From Comamonadaceae bacterium (GTDB lineage: Bacteria > Pseudomonadota > Gammaproteobacteria > Burkholderiales > Burkholderiaceae_C): 64,000 bases of DNA. Positions 53,104 through 62,874 of this stretch are shown piece after piece (the stretch's first letter is position 1; each line of letters begins with the position of its first letter). The position numbers and the translations under genes are program-made. The DNA lies in assembly GCA_027483665.1 (NCBI GenBank), contig JAIXUC010000001.1, positions 1 to 64,000 of the forward strand, read 5' to 3'. The notes under the pieces are model-generated. The model ran no database searches and was not told where the DNA came from. It saw nothing but the letters and a program-made list of their open reading frames with translations.

Positions 53104-53724
53104 ATGGTTGCCTCATTACCGCCCACTTCGTTGCTACACACCACCGAGCTCTGCGTGGAGCGATCGGGACGGGTTCTATTTCGAGGCCTGAACCTCAGCC
53201 TGGCCGCCGGCCGCATCACTTGGCTCAAAGGGCGCAACGGTTGTGGGAAGACCAGCTTGCTGCGAACGCTGGCTGGCCTCAGCCCACCGAAATCTGGCTT
53301 GGTGCAAGGGGAGCCGCCTTTGTATGTGGCCCACACCAACGCCCTGAAAGACGATCTGAGCGTGCGCGAAAACCTCGTTTTTCTGGCCCAGTTGCACGGC
53401 TGCGACCCCTCTGCCGCGTCGATCGATCCGGCCTTGCAACGCTGGGGGCTCCAGCGCTGGCAGCACACCCTGGCGCGCCAGCTCAGCCAAGGCTGGCGCA
53501 GACGCAGCGCCTTGGCCCGCCTAAGCCTGCAAGCAGCGCCTGCCGTCTGGCTGCTCGACGAACCGCTCGACGGTCTGGACGTGCACGGCATGGCCAACCT
53601 GCGCGCGGTGCTGCTGGCACACGCCCAGGCGGGAGGAACCGTGATGCTGACCAGCCATCAAGACCCGGGCCTGCCCGGCCCCGAGCATGAGGTGCTCTAC
53701 CTTGACGCAGCGGCCGCTCACTGA
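53104..53724 (+). CDS. ccmA: Haem exporter ATP-binding protein CcmA
   Basis: A 206-residue ABC ATPase: Walker A GRNGCGKTS, signature LSQGWRRR (LSxGW rather than LSGGQ), Walker B VWLLDEPLDGLD and a switch His in LTSHQD. With CcmB and CcmC it powers release of holo-CcmE in System I cytochrome c maturation. The ATG at 53104 is chosen; upstream frame extension crosses the terminator. The stop overlaps the ccmB start. Confidence 0.95.
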   Translation: MVASLPPTSLLHTTELCVERSGRVLFRGLNLSLAAGRITWLKGRNGCGKTSLLRTLAGLSPPKSGLVQGEPPLYVAHTNALKDDLSVRENLVFLAQLHGCDPSAASIDPALQRWGLQRWQHTLARQLSQGWRRRSALARLSLQAAPAVWLLDEPLDGLDVHGMANLRAVLLAHAQAGGTVMLTSHQDPGLPGPEHEVLYLDAAAAH

Positions 53725-54392
53725 TGTACGCCTTGTTCTGGGCCGTGCTGCGCCGCGACCTGCGATTGGCCGCACGGCGCCGCACCGAGTTGCTGCAACC
53801 TTTGGCTTTCTTCTTGGTGGCGGCCAGCCTGTTTCCTTTGGGTGTGGGGCCGGAGTCGCAGACCTTGCGCCAGATCGCACCCGGGGTGCTTTGGGTCTGT
53901 GCTTTGCTGGCCGTGATGCTGTCGCTGCCCCAGGTCTGGGCCGGCGACCACGCCGACGGCTCTTTGGAACAACTGATGCTGTCGCCACAGCCACTGACCG
54001 TGGTGACCGCCGCACGCGCCTGCGCCCACTGGTTGCTGCAGGGGCTGCCCTTGGTGTGTGTTGCGCCGCTGTTGGGTTTGATGTTTGGCTTGACCGGCCC
54101 CGCACTTCTGGCCTTGTGTATCGGCTTGCTGCTGGGCACACCGGTGCTGAGTCTGTTGGGCCTGCTGGCCAGCGCGCTCACGCTGGGATTGCGCAGCTCG
54201 GGCTTGCTGATCTTGCTTCTGGTTTTGCCACTGGTCACGCCGGTGCTCATTTTTGGAGCAGGTGCGGTAGTGGCTGTCGAAGCCGGGCTGTCACCGGGCG
54301 GGCATTACTCTTTGCTGGGCGCGTTGGTGCTGTTGGGCACGGTTGCCCTGCCCGGCGCAACGGCCGCCGCCCTGAGAATTGCAACCGCGTAA
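53724..54392 (+). CDS. ccmB: Haem exporter membrane protein CcmB
   Basis: A 222-residue membrane protein with six hydrophobic helices and the family start FWAVLRRDLRLAARRRTELL. PQVWAGDHADGSLEQLMLSP is the cytoplasmic loop that contacts CcmA. Overlaps ccmA by one base (TGATG) and is followed after 40 bases by ccmC. Normal length. Confidence 0.95.
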   Translation: MYALFWAVLRRDLRLAARRRTELLQPLAFFLVAASLFPLGVGPESQTLRQIAPGVLWVCALLAVMLSLPQVWAGDHADGSLEQLMLSPQPLTVVTAARACAHWLLQGLPLVCVAPLLGLMFGLTGPALLALCIGLLLGTPVLSLLGLLASALTLGLRSSGLLILLLVLPLVTPVLIFGAGAVVAVEAGLSPGGHYSLLGALVLLGTVALPGATAAALRIATA

Positions 54393-54432
54393 GGCGCGGG
54401 CCGGGCGCTGACGTCGACACTCCATATCCAGC

Positions 54433-55269
54433 ATGAACACCGTGCCCTCCAGCCCTAAAGCCGTTCCCGCGCAGCGCGTGCGCTGGTTTAGCCTGGCCTC
54501 ACCCGCCCGCTTTGTCCCCGTGGTGCAGTGGTTGCTGCCCTGGCTCTGGGCAGCCACCGTGCTGACAGCGGCTGTCGGTCTGTACATCGGCTTCTTTGTG
54601 GCCCCTACCGATGCCACGCAAGGGCAGGTCTACCGCATCATCTTCATCCACGTCCCAGCTGCCTGGATGTCGATGCTGCTGTACTTGGCCATGGCTTTTT
54701 GGGCCGTGGTGGGCTGGGCATTCAAGGCGCGCATGGCCTCTATGTTGGCGCGGGCCATCGCCCCCACGGGCGCCATGTTCACGGTGTTGGCGCTATGGAC
54801 CGGTGCCTTGTGGGGCCGACCGACCTGGGGCACTTACTGGGTTTGGGACGCGCGCCTGACCTCCGAGCTGATTTTGTTGTTTCTCTACCTGGGCTACATC
54901 GCGCTGGTCGAGGCCATTGACGACGTGCAGCGGTCTGATGCCTCAGGCGCGCTCATGGCGCTGGTGGGCGCTGTCAACGTGCCCATCATTTATTTCTCGG
55001 TGAAGTGGTGGAACACACTGCACCAGGGCGCCAGTGTCAGCCTGACCAGTTCGCCCAAGATGGCCAGCATCATGCTCACAGGCATGCTGGTCATGACCGT
55101 CGCTTGCTGGCTGTACGCTTTCGCCGTCATCTTCACCCGAGCCCAGGCCTACGCCCTGGAGCGCGAGCGCCACACTGGCTGGGCCGCCGCTTGGCGAGCC
55201 CGTTGGCGCCAGCGATCAGGCGCTCGACAAAACCCTGCCTCGTCAACGCAATCACAGGACGCGGCATGA
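54433..55269 (+). CDS. ccmC: Haem exporter protein CcmC
   Basis: A 278-residue protein with six membrane helices and the tryptophan-rich haem-handling motif WGTYWVWDARLT, with conserved His in IFIHVPAAWMSM and WNTLHQGA. CcmC loads haem onto CcmE. The N- and C-terminal tails are longer than in E. coli. The stop overlaps the ccmD start (ATGA). Confidence 0.95.
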   Translation: MNTVPSSPKAVPAQRVRWFSLASPARFVPVVQWLLPWLWAATVLTAAVGLYIGFFVAPTDATQGQVYRIIFIHVPAAWMSMLLYLAMAFWAVVGWAFKARMASMLARAIAPTGAMFTVLALWTGALWGRPTWGTYWVWDARLTSELILLFLYLGYIALVEAIDDVQRSDASGALMALVGAVNVPIIYFSVKWWNTLHQGASVSLTSSPKMASIMLTGMLVMTVACWLYAFAVIFTRAQAYALERERHTGWAAAWRARWRQRSGARQNPASSTQSQDAA

Positions 55270-55544
55270 TCTGGTCCAGCGCTGCTGAGTTTTGGGCCAT
55301 GGGCGGGCACGGCGCTTTCGTCTGGGGCTCTTTTGGCGTGTCCTTGGCCTTGATGGTGGCTGAGCCGCTGTGGGCGCTGGCCCGCAAGCGCAGCGCTCTG
55401 CAAGAGCCGCTGCCCGACGAGTTCGATGAAGCGCCTGACCCGAGCGAGCAAGCCAGTCTGTCACTTCAAGAACCTGCATCACAGTCCATGCCTCAGCGAG
55501 AACCTGCCCAACACCACAGCCCGCCCCCCGGAGGCAACCCATGA
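55266..55544 (+). CDS. ccmD: CcmD, small membrane subunit of the haem exporter
   Basis: A 92-residue protein with the family start [20 protein letters not shown] forming one membrane helix and a basic ALARKRS after it. The long Glu/Pro/Gln-rich C-terminal tail is unusual, since CcmD is often about 60-70 residues. Overlaps ccmC and ccmE by ATGA, which fixes both ends. Confidence 0.88.
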   Translation: MIWSSAAEFWAMGGHGAFVWGSFGVSLALMVAEPLWALARKRSALQEPLPDEFDEAPDPSEQASLSLQEPASQSMPQREPAQHHSPPPGGNP

Positions 55545-56014
55545 AACCCCGTCAACGCCGCATCGCCATTGCTGCCGTTGTGCTGCTGGCTGTCAGTGGT
55601 GCGGCAGCCTTGGTGTTCAACGCTTTCCAGGAAAACCTGGTGTTTTTCTACTCGCCGACGCAAATTCAGGCGGGTGAAGCACCGAGCGGGCGCACGTTCC
55701 GCGTCGGCGGACTGGTGGAGTCCGGCAGCGTGAAACGCGAAGGCGTTCAGGTGAGCTTCGTGGTGACCGACACCGTAAAAACCACGCGCGTGGTGTACCA
55801 GGGCATCTTGCCCGACCTGTTCAAAGAGGGCAAAGGTGTGGTGGCTCAGGGCAGACTGGACAACGGCGTATTCACGGCCCGCGAGGTGCTGGCCAAGCAC
55901 GACGAAAACTACATGCCGCCTGAGGCGGCCCAGGCGCTGGAGCAAGCCAGCAAGGGCGGCACCAGTGCAGCCACCAGCACGCTTGTCATACCCGCAGGAG
56001 GGTCACAGCCATGA
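55541..56014 (+). CDS. ccmE: Periplasmic haem chaperone CcmE
   Basis: A 157-residue membrane-anchored beta-barrel protein with an N-terminal anchor ([19 protein letters not shown]) and the covalent haem-binding His120 in [12 protein letters not shown]. It carries haem from CcmABCD to CcmF. Its start overlaps the ccmD stop and its stop overlaps the ccmF start. Confidence 0.96.
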   Translation: MKPRQRRIAIAAVVLLAVSGAAALVFNAFQENLVFFYSPTQIQAGEAPSGRTFRVGGLVESGSVKREGVQVSFVVTDTVKTTRVVYQGILPDLFKEGKGVVAQGRLDNGVFTAREVLAKHDENYMPPEAAQALEQASKGGTSAATSTLVIPAGGSQP

Positions 56015-58140
56015 CCGCAGAAATTGGCCACTTTGCTCTGTGGCTCGCACTGGGTGCATCACTCTGCCTGGGGGTGGTTCCGTTGTGGGGTGCCCAGCGC
56101 GGCCTGGTTTCCTGGATGGCGCTGGCGAGGCCCTTGTCCCATGTGATGGGGGCTTGCTGCGTAGTGGCTTTTGTCGCTTTGGCAGCCTCTTTCGCCAACA
56201 ACGACTTCTCGGTGCTGAACGTCGCATCCAACTCCAACTCCGATCTGCCGCTGCACTACCGGCTGGCTGCGGTGTGGGGCAGCCATGAAGGCTCGCTGCT
56301 TTTATGGATGCTGATGCAGTCAGGCTGGATGGTGGCCGTGGCACTGTTCAGCAGGCACTTGCCGCTGCCCATGGTGGCGCGCATCCTGGCGGTGATGGGC
56401 TGGATCGCGGTGGGCTTTTTGCTGTTCACCTTGCTCACCTCGAACCCGTTCGATCGCCTGTGGCCACCAGCGCCTGAAGGCCGCGACCTGAACCCCTTGC
56501 TGCAAGACCCGGGCATGGTGTTTCACCCACCGCTGCTCTACATGGGCTATGTCGGCTTCAGCGTGGCCTTTGCCTTTGCCGTGGCCGCACTCATCGAAGG
56601 CCGGCTGGACTCGCAATGGGCGCGCTGGACCCGGCCCTGGACCGTTGCCGCCTGGGCCAGCCTGACGCTGGGCATTGCGCTCGGCAGCTTCTGGGCCTAC
56701 TACGAATTGGGTTGGGGCGGCTGGTGGTTCTGGGACCCTGTAGAAAACGCGTCCTTCATGCCCTGGCTGGTAGGCACCGCGCTCATCCACTCGCTGGCCG
56801 TGACGGAAAAGCGCGGCGCGTTCAAGTCTTGGACGGTGCTGCTGGCGATCGTGGCTTTCTCGATGTCACTCTTGGGCACTTTTTTGGTTCGCTCGGGCGT
56901 GTTGTCGTCGGTGCATGCCTTCGCGACAGACCCCACGCGAGGCTTGTTCATCCTGGTGTTCTTGGTGGCGGTGGTAGGTCTGTCGCTGACCTTGTATGCA
57001 TGGCGTGCACCCAAGGTGGGGCTGGGCGCTCGCTTCGGCGCGCTGTCACGCGAATCGCTGCTGCTGGCCAACAACGTCATGCTCAGTGCTGCAGCGGCAG
57101 CGGTGTTGCTGGGCACGCTCTACCCGCTGGTACTTGACGCGGTGGGCGGCGGAAAAATCTCGGTGGGTACACCTTACTTCGAGGCCGTCTTCGCGCCACT
57201 CATGGCCCCGTTGCTGTTCTTGATGGCGGTCGGCCCTCTGGCGCGCTGGAAGCAGGCCGAGCTGCCCGTGCTGTGGACGCGCTTGCGCTGGGCGCTGGGC
57301 GTGTCGATCTTGGCTGCACTCGCCAGCTCCTGGGCAGCCGGGCACTTCAGCTGGGGTAGCGCCTTGGGTTTGTGGCTGGCCTGGTGGGTCACAGCAGGCG
57401 TGGCCACCGAATTCTGGGACTTGGTGCGGCCCCGCGGCAGCGCAGCGGCAGACCGCTTTCTCGCCCGACTGCGGCGCGTGCCTCGAGCCACGCTGGGCAT
57501 GATGGTGGCGCACTTGGGCGTGGCGGTTTTCGTCGTGGGCGTGACCATGGTCAACACCCACGAGGTAGAGCGCGACGTGCGCCTGGCCACTGGCGAGGCC
57601 ACCACGATCGAGGGCTACAGCTTCACGCTGCGCGGCTTGCGTCGCGTCGAAGGCCCCAACTACAGCGCCATTCAAGGCTGGGTAGAAGTGGTGCACGAAG
57701 GCCGACGCACCCTGCACCTGCTGCCAGAAAAGCGCATCTACCGTGCCCAGCCCGACAACCCCATGACCGAAGCTGCCATCAGCAGCGGCTTCGCCCGCGA
57801 TTTGTACGTCTCCCTGGGTGAACCCCTGCCAGACGGCGCCTGGACAGTGCGCGTCTACCTCAAGCCCTTCGTGTCCTGGATCTGGATTGGCTGTCTCATC
57901 ATGGCGCTGGGCGGCGTGTTCGCAGTGACCGACCAGCGTTACCGCCGCCGCTTGAGCGAACGCAACGAGCAAGGCACCGCATCAGAAGGCTCAGGCGCAA
58001 GCGCAGACGACGCTTCCACAGCGGGCGCGGGCAACTTGGGCGGCGTGCCCGTACCAGTGCCAGTGCCTGCCGCTGCGGCTGTCGGGTTGGCGGCTGCTGG
58101 GCCAGCGGGCAAGAGCCTGGGCTCCAACGCTGCAGCTTGA
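56011..58140 (+). CDS. ccmF: Haem lyase subunit CcmF
   Basis: A 709-residue polytopic protein with the WWD motif [19 protein letters not shown] and periplasmic His residues. It joins haem to apocytochrome c together with CcmH and CcmI. A 60-residue Ala/Pro/Val-rich C-terminal tail ([12 protein letters not shown]) extends past the last helix and is not part of the core family. Overlaps ccmE by ATGA. Confidence 0.95.
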   Translation: MTAEIGHFALWLALGASLCLGVVPLWGAQRGLVSWMALARPLSHVMGACCVVAFVALAASFANNDFSVLNVASNSNSDLPLHYRLAAVWGSHEGSLLLWMLMQSGWMVAVALFSRHLPLPMVARILAVMGWIAVGFLLFTLLTSNPFDRLWPPAPEGRDLNPLLQDPGMVFHPPLLYMGYVGFSVAFAFAVAALIEGRLDSQWARWTRPWTVAAWASLTLGIALGSFWAYYELGWGGWWFWDPVENASFMPWLVGTALIHSLAVTEKRGAFKSWTVLLAIVAFSMSLLGTFLVRSGVLSSVHAFATDPTRGLFILVFLVAVVGLSLTLYAWRAPKVGLGARFGALSRESLLLANNVMLSAAAAAVLLGTLYPLVLDAVGGGKISVGTPYFEAVFAPLMAPLLFLMAVGPLARWKQAELPVLWTRLRWALGVSILAALASSWAAGHFSWGSALGLWLAWWVTAGVATEFWDLVRPRGSAAADRFLARLRRVPRATLGMMVAHLGVAVFVVGVTMVNTHEVERDVRLATGEATTIEGYSFTLRGLRRVEGPNYSAIQGWVEVVHEGRRTLHLLPEKRIYRAQPDNPMTEAAISSGFARDLYVSLGEPLPDGAWTVRVYLKPFVSWIWIGCLIMALGGVFAVTDQRYRRRLSERNEQGTASEGSGASADDASTAGAGNLGGVPVPVPVPAAAAVGLAAAGPAGKSLGSNAAA

Positions 58141-58151
58141 GAGGCGCGCCT

Positions 58152-58682
58152 TTGAAGAAGCTGCTGTTCCTCATCCCGCTGGCTCTGTTTGGCTTGCTGG
58201 TGCTGTTTTTGGGCAAGGGCCTCACGCTGAACCCGCGCGAGGTGCCTTCACCCCTGATCGGCAAACCCATTCCGGCCTTTACCGCCGAGCGCCTGGATGC
58301 CAACGCACCGGCACTGGCACACACCGAACTGCTGGGCCGCGTCTGGGTGCTCAACGTGTGGGCCTCTTGGTGCGCGCCTTGCCAAGAAGAACTGCCCGCC
58401 TTGATGGCGCTGGCGCGAAGCCAGCCCGTGCCCATCATTGGTCTGAACTACAAAGACCAACGCGCTGCGGCGCAAACGTGGCTGGCGCGCTTTGGCAACC
58501 CTTACGCCCTGTCTTTGTTCGATCCGCAAGGACGCCTGGGCCTGGACTTCGGCGTCTACGGCGTGCCCGAAACCTTCATCATCGACCGCCAGGGCCAGGT
58601 GCGCTTCAAACACACCGGCATCGTCACCGACGCGATGGTGAAAGAACGCATAGCGCCGCTGCTGCTGGAGTTGCAAAAGTGA
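58152..58682 (+). CDS. ccmG: Thiol:disulfide interchange protein CcmG/DsbE
   Basis: About 176 residues with an N-terminal membrane anchor, a thioredoxin fold and the active site WCAPC (Cys74, Cys77). It reduces the apocytochrome c haem-binding cysteines. No ATG is available: TTG at 58152 has GAGAGG seven bases upstream and is preferred; TTG at 58137 would overlap the ccmF stop. The GVPETF and KHTG segments near the end are typical of the family. Confidence 0.92.
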   Translation: MKKLLFLIPLALFGLLVLFLGKGLTLNPREVPSPLIGKPIPAFTAERLDANAPALAHTELLGRVWVLNVWASWCAPCQEELPALMALARSQPVPIIGLNYKDQRAAAQTWLARFGNPYALSLFDPQGRLGLDFGVYGVPETFIIDRQGQVRFKHTGIVTDAMVKERIAPLLLELQK

Positions 58683-58693
58683 CCCGACCCACC

Positions 58694-59233
58694 ATGCGGC
58701 AGACCGCTGTCCGTTGCCTGTGCGCCTGGCTGCTGGCGCTCGCAGCGCCCTTCGCCTGGTCGCAAAACACCGCACCCACCACCCCGGCCACCACCCCGGC
58801 CACCACCCCAGCAATCTCGCCGGCAACCACCCCCGCCAGCACCGCGCCCCCGTCCGACCCGGCGCTTGAAGCCCGGGTACACGCCATCAGCGCCGAGTTG
58901 CGCTGCCTGGTGTGCCAGAACCAGACCGTTGCCGATTCCAGCGCTGGCTTGGCGGTCGACCTGCGCAACCAGGTGCGCGACATGCTGCGACGCGGCGACA
59001 GCGATGCGCAGGTGATCGCTTTCATGACCGATCGCTACGGTGATTTCGTGCTCTACCGGCCGCCCGTGCGCAGCAGCACTTGGCTGCTGTGGTACGGGCC
59101 GGGGCTGGTACTGGTGGGCGGCCTCGCGGCCTTGGTGTGGGTGCTGCGTCGGCGCAGCCGCCTGCCAGACGACCAGTTCGACCCCGACCCTGACCTGAAC
59201 GAAGCCGAGCCAGACCGCAACGACACCCGATGA
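58694..59233 (+). CDS. ccmH: CcmH, apocytochrome c reductase subunit
   Basis: A 179-residue protein: signal peptide (ending AWSQN), a Thr/Pro/Ala-repeat linker of about 25 residues not usual in CcmH, the thiol motif ELRCLVCQNQ (Cys71, Cys74), and a C-terminal membrane helix (WYGPGLVLVGGLAALVWVLR). The short single-function CcmH (CcmL-like) form, with CcmI separate. An in-frame GTG at 58679 overlapping the ccmG stop is an alternative start. Overlaps ccmI by ATGA. Confidence 0.92.
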   Translation: MRQTAVRCLCAWLLALAAPFAWSQNTAPTTPATTPATTPAISPATTPASTAPPSDPALEARVHAISAELRCLVCQNQTVADSSAGLAVDLRNQVRDMLRRGDSDAQVIAFMTDRYGDFVLYRPPVRSSTWLLWYGPGLVLVGGLAALVWVLRRRSRLPDDQFDPDPDLNEAEPDRNDTR

Positions 59234-60378
59234 CCCCGCCCCACTCCACCCCAGCCCTCGTTCCTTGGCCTACCCGTTTGGTGGTGGGTGCAGTGGTGTT
59301 GATCATTGCCGTGGTCGGCTACTGGCAGACCGGCCAACCGGGCATGCCTTCGGCACCGCCGCCGGGCTTTGCGCTCGACGGGTCGCCGAACGCAGGCGAT
59401 GCGGCAGAGCTGCCCCCGGGCGCCGTTGCAGCGCCCGCACCACCGGGCGATCCAGCGGGACAGGTGGACATGACGCGGTTGACGGAACAACTGGCGCTGC
59501 GCCTGCAACAGCAACCCGATGACGCGCAAGGCTGGAACATGCTGGGCCGCTCTTATCTGGCATTGGGCCGCACGCAGGAAGCTTTGCAAGCACACGCGCA
59601 AGCGGTGTCTCGAGACCCCAACAACCCGGACCTGTTGGCAGACCACGCCGACGCGCTGGCTGTTGCGAATGGGCGACGCCTCGGGCCCGACGCCGAAGCT
59701 CTGGTGGCGCGTGCGCTCAGCTTGCAGCCGACGCACCTGAAGTCGCTGGTGCTGAGCGCAGCAGCAGCCCGCGACCGCGGCGACCACGCCCGGGCTGCTC
59801 GCCTGTGGGAACAAGTAGCCACCATTGCGCCCGCGGACACCACGCTGCCAGCACAAGCGCGCCAAGCCGCCGAGTTGGCGCGCCAGCAGCTCGCGCAGCA
59901 AGCCGGGCAGACCGCGCCAGACAAGCCCAGCTCACTGATGGCAGCGCCCAGCGGCCCGGCTGCCGCTGCCGCAGCGGTTGGCGCAGCAACAAAGTCCACG
60001 TCAAGCCCTGCATCAACCAGCGCCCAGGGCGCTATCAGCGGCACGGTGCGGCTATCGCCGGCACTCGCTGCTGCTGCATTGCCCAGCGACACCGTCTTTG
60101 TTCTGGCTCGACCCGCGACCGGCGCTCGCATGCCGCTGGCTGTGCTGAAGGTGCGTGTGGCAGATCTGCCTTACCGCTTTCGTCTGGACGACAGCCAAGC
60201 CATGACGCCTGCCGCGCTCTTGTCCAAGGCGGGGCCCGTGGTGGTGAGCGCTCGCATCAGCAGATCGGGCCAAGCCATCGGCCAAAGTGGCGACCTCGAA
60301 TCCGCTGCGGTTCCTGCACAAGCGGGGGCGGACTCCGCTCAGGGCCTCGACCTGCTGATTGACCAGCGCCGGCCTTGA
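59230..60378 (+). CDS. ccmI: CcmI, TPR apocytochrome c chaperone
   Basis: A 382-residue protein with one N-terminal membrane helix, TPR repeats at about residues 85-220 (QGWNMLGRSYLALGRTQEAL, LAQAL-type helices), an Ala/Ser-rich linker, and a C-terminal beta domain (GTVRLSPALAAAALPSDTVF, then MPLAVLKVRVADLPYRFRLD). It presents apocytochrome c to CcmF/CcmH. The N-terminal helix is single, unlike the two-helix CcmI of some bacteria. Last gene of the operon. Confidence 0.9.
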   Translation: MTPPHSTPALVPWPTRLVVGAVVLIIAVVGYWQTGQPGMPSAPPPGFALDGSPNAGDAAELPPGAVAAPAPPGDPAGQVDMTRLTEQLALRLQQQPDDAQGWNMLGRSYLALGRTQEALQAHAQAVSRDPNNPDLLADHADALAVANGRRLGPDAEALVARALSLQPTHLKSLVLSAAAARDRGDHARAARLWEQVATIAPADTTLPAQARQAAELARQQLAQQAGQTAPDKPSSLMAAPSGPAAAAAAVGAATKSTSSPASTSAQGAISGTVRLSPALAAAALPSDTVFVLARPATGARMPLAVLKVRVADLPYRFRLDDSQAMTPAALLSKAGPVVVSARISRSGQAIGQSGDLESAAVPAQAGADSAQGLDLLIDQRRP

Positions 60379-60499
60379 GCTGTCTTGCGCTTATGTGCGC
60401 TGGCGTACAGACGCCATGGTCTGCAAGCCCCAAGGTGGAGAAGGACAAAGCTTGTCCATCTCCGGTGGCTGCTCTTTTGTCGATTACCGGCCCCCATTC

Positions 60500-60739
60500 A
60501 TGACCTTGACTCCCATTTCTTCAATTGCCCTGGCAGCCTTGGGTGCCGTCGCCGACAGCGTGCGAAACAACGCGCTGCGGCCAGCCCACGAAGCCGCGCT
60601 TGATCGGGCGCGCGCGCTTGCCAGCACGCCGCACATCCGTTTGGTCGCTGCTGCTGCCATCTTGCGCAAGTCCAAAGCGCCTTGGTCCCCGGTTCTGCGC
60701 TTGGTCGTTCCTCCAACCCTGGATCTGGCCCCCACATAA
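60500..60739 (+). CDS. Small hypothetical protein (weak)
   Basis: A possible 79-residue basic, Ala/Leu/Arg-rich product (MTLTPISSIALAALGAVADS, then RARALASTPHIRLVAAAAIL). No domain, no clear ribosome binding site and no link to neighbours. It may be spurious; listed because it is the only candidate between ccmI and the protease gene. Confidence 0.25.
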   Translation: MTLTPISSIALAALGAVADSVRNNALRPAHEAALDRARALASTPHIRLVAAAAILRKSKAPWSPVLRLVVPPTLDLAPT

Positions 60740-60922
60740 GCTTGCAAAGCCGCCCGGTGGAGCAGCCGCCGCACGTCTGGCGCCATGCCATCATCGAGGC
60801 GGTCGGCGAGAGTCGCTGAGAGTCGTTGCTTGGGTCCAGCGCCGAGAGTTCGCGTCAGCGGGCGGTGGCGGCCCTGAATGCAACGCAGCATCTTTCGTAG
60901 CCTCTAACCCCGAGAAGCTGCC

Positions 60923-61789
60923 ATGTCCACTGATCCGTCCGAACATTCCACCCCGTTCTTGAACAGGGCAGAAAGCCCGCGACCCGCCAGCGTGGAGCCG
61001 CTGATGTTCACCGTGGTGCGGGTGCAGACCTTTGTTGGCCAGCAGGTGCTGACTGGGGCCACCGGTTTCTTTTTTTCCAGAGACGACCGGCTGTATCTGG
61101 TGACCAGCCGCCATGTGCTGATCGACGAGCCGACCAAGCATTTCCCGGACCGACTGGAGATTGGGCTGCATCTGGACGCACACGACCTCACCTTGGCCAC
61201 CGGTTTTTCGATGCCGCTCTATGAAGACGGCGTGGGCCTTTGGCATCAAGGTACCGACTCGGGTGGCGAAACCGACATGGCCGTTCTGGAGATTGACCGC
61301 AGCGCATTGCCTGAATCGGCCGTGCTGCGCGCTTTTGAGGTGTCGCACTTGCCCACCGCCGACACGCCCATCGCGCTGGGCACACCCTTGTTGGTGCTGG
61401 GTTTTCCACTTGGCTTTCACGACACGCTGCACCACATGCCGGTGGCCCGCCATGCCGTGGTGGCCTCGCCTTTCGGTTTGCGCTTTCAAGGCGAGGGCTA
61501 TTTCCTGACCGACGCCCGCACCCACCGTGGCAGCAGCGGCGCGCCGGTGGTGATGCGCTGCGCACCGCAGCTCGGCGAAGACGGCGACACGGTGCTGCCC
61601 TGGCTGTTGTTGGGTGTGCACTCGGGCCGCCTGGACATGCGCACCCGAGACCTGCAGCAAGACGACGCCTTGGGCCTGAACTGTGTGTGGTACGCAGACA
61701 TGCTGCTGACCCTGACCAAACCTCAGGAAGAAGCCAACAGCGATGGCGAGATGGAAGAAGAGTCCGAGACCAGCTCAGAAGACCTGTGA
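60923..61789 (+). CDS. Trypsin-like serine protease domain protein
   Basis: A 288-residue protein with a chymotrypsin-fold catalytic set: His64 in VTSRHVL, Asp118 in GGETDMAVLEI and Ser205 in THRGSSGAPVV. It has no signal peptide, so it is probably cytoplasmic. The C-terminus is very acidic (EEESETSSEDL). Such proteins are annotated as S1-type peptidases of unknown substrate; some act in stress or defence contexts, but nothing adjacent supports either. Transcribed alone. Confidence 0.8.
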   Translation: MSTDPSEHSTPFLNRAESPRPASVEPLMFTVVRVQTFVGQQVLTGATGFFFSRDDRLYLVTSRHVLIDEPTKHFPDRLEIGLHLDAHDLTLATGFSMPLYEDGVGLWHQGTDSGGETDMAVLEIDRSALPESAVLRAFEVSHLPTADTPIALGTPLLVLGFPLGFHDTLHHMPVARHAVVASPFGLRFQGEGYFLTDARTHRGSSGAPVVMRCAPQLGEDGDTVLPWLLLGVHSGRLDMRTRDLQQDDALGLNCVWYADMLLTLTKPQEEANSDGEMEEESETSSEDL

Positions 61790-61943
61790 CCCTCAGGGGC
61801 CAGCACAGCCGCCCTGATCGAGACCAAACAACCGGCTGGGGCACGCTGTTTGCTTTCAGCGTGGTGGCAGCGCTGACACACCGACTTCACGCAGCCTTGT
61901 CAGCATCGGTGTGTCGAACACACCGACCGAAAGTGATGGCGAT

Positions 61944-62252
61944 ATGAATTCTGGATGGGACGCCGCGAGCGCCGCTGGCCTGTTGACGGGCTTGGTCTTT
62001 TTGCTGTGGGCTTTGCGGCGGTTTCTGCGCTGGCGCAGCGCACCCTCGCGTCAAGGCAGCGGGCTTGAACAGCACCTGCGGGGTACGCCCATCCCGCAGC
62101 GTCCGGTGGTGCTGCAACCGCAGCGCCTGGTGCTGGAAAGGCGAACGCTCCCCACCCTACCGGCGGCCATGCTTCAGCTGTCAGCGAGGCCGGCCAAGCA
62201 GCCGTTGTCTGCGACGCATGCAAAGCCGCCCGCAAGCGCGCTGCCCACTTGA
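61944..62252 (+). CDS. Small single-helix membrane protein
   Basis: About 102 residues, unrecognised. One hydrophobic helix near the N-terminus (AAGLLTGLVFLLWAL) is followed by a basic segment (RRFLRWRSAPSRQG) and a Pro/Leu/Gln-rich tail. An in-frame GTG at 61911 is an alternative start. The ribosome binding site is weak for both. It converges on the rutF gene with a 21-base gap. Confidence 0.5.
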   Translation: MNSGWDAASAAGLLTGLVFLLWALRRFLRWRSAPSRQGSGLEQHLRGTPIPQRPVVLQPQRLVLERRTLPTLPAAMLQLSARPAKQPLSATHAKPPASALPT

Positions 62253-62273
62253 AGACACTGCGGGCCGCCAGAC

Positions 62274-62861
62274 TTAGCGCCCAATGCCGCGGTAGGCGCG
62301 CTGAAAGTAGGCCAGTCCGTCTTGCGCCTCACCCAGGGCCATGGCGACCACTTCACAAAACAGCACGTCATGGCTGCCCACGGCCACCTGACGCACCACG
62401 CGCGCATCGAACGAGACCTGCGCCTGCGTGAGTGCTGGCGCACCGGTCAGGAGCGGGCGCCATTGAGCGGCAGCAAAGCGCTCGGGCATGGGGGTCTTGC
62501 CACCAAACAGGGTGGACAAGGTTTCATGACCAGCCGCCAGCACGTTGACGCACAGGACCTGGTTGGCCGCAAAAACCGGGTGAACGGACGCACTGCGGTT
62601 CAAGCACACCAAGAGGGTGGGGGGCTCGTCGGTGACGCTGCACACCGCCGAGGCGGTGAAGCCTGCCATGCCAGCCGGGCCGTCGGTGGTGATGATGTTC
62701 ACCGCCGCCGCCAAGCGGGCCATGCCGTCGCGGTACTCGGCCTTGGAAGGCGGGCCCAGTGGGGTGGGCTGCGCGCCTGTATCGGGGTGCGAGACCGAAA
62801 CGGCTGCCGGGTTGCTCGCGGGCACAGGGGTGGTCGAGGTGGTTGCCGTCGCTGCGGTCAT
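62274..62861 (-). CDS. rutF: Flavin reductase RutF
   Basis: A 195-residue flavin reductase-like protein with the RutF pattern [19 protein letters not shown], then [27 protein letters not shown] and [10 protein letters not shown]. In the Rut pathway it supplies reduced FMN to the RutA monooxygenase for uracil ring opening. The 40-residue Thr/Pro/Ala-rich N-terminal extension is longer than in E. coli. Starts 13 bases after rutE, with GAGGG upstream of ATG 62861. Confidence 0.88.
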   Translation of the reverse strand: MTAATATTSTTPVPASNPAAVSVSHPDTGAQPTPLGPPSKAEYRDGMARLAAAVNIITTDGPAGMAGFTASAVCSVTDEPPTLLVCLNRSASVHPVFAANQVLCVNVLAAGHETLSTLFGGKTPMPERFAAAQWRPLLTGAPALTQAQVSFDARVVRQVAVGSHDVLFCEVVAMALGEAQDGLAYFQRAYRGIGR

Positions 62862-62874
62862 GATGCGTGCGCCC

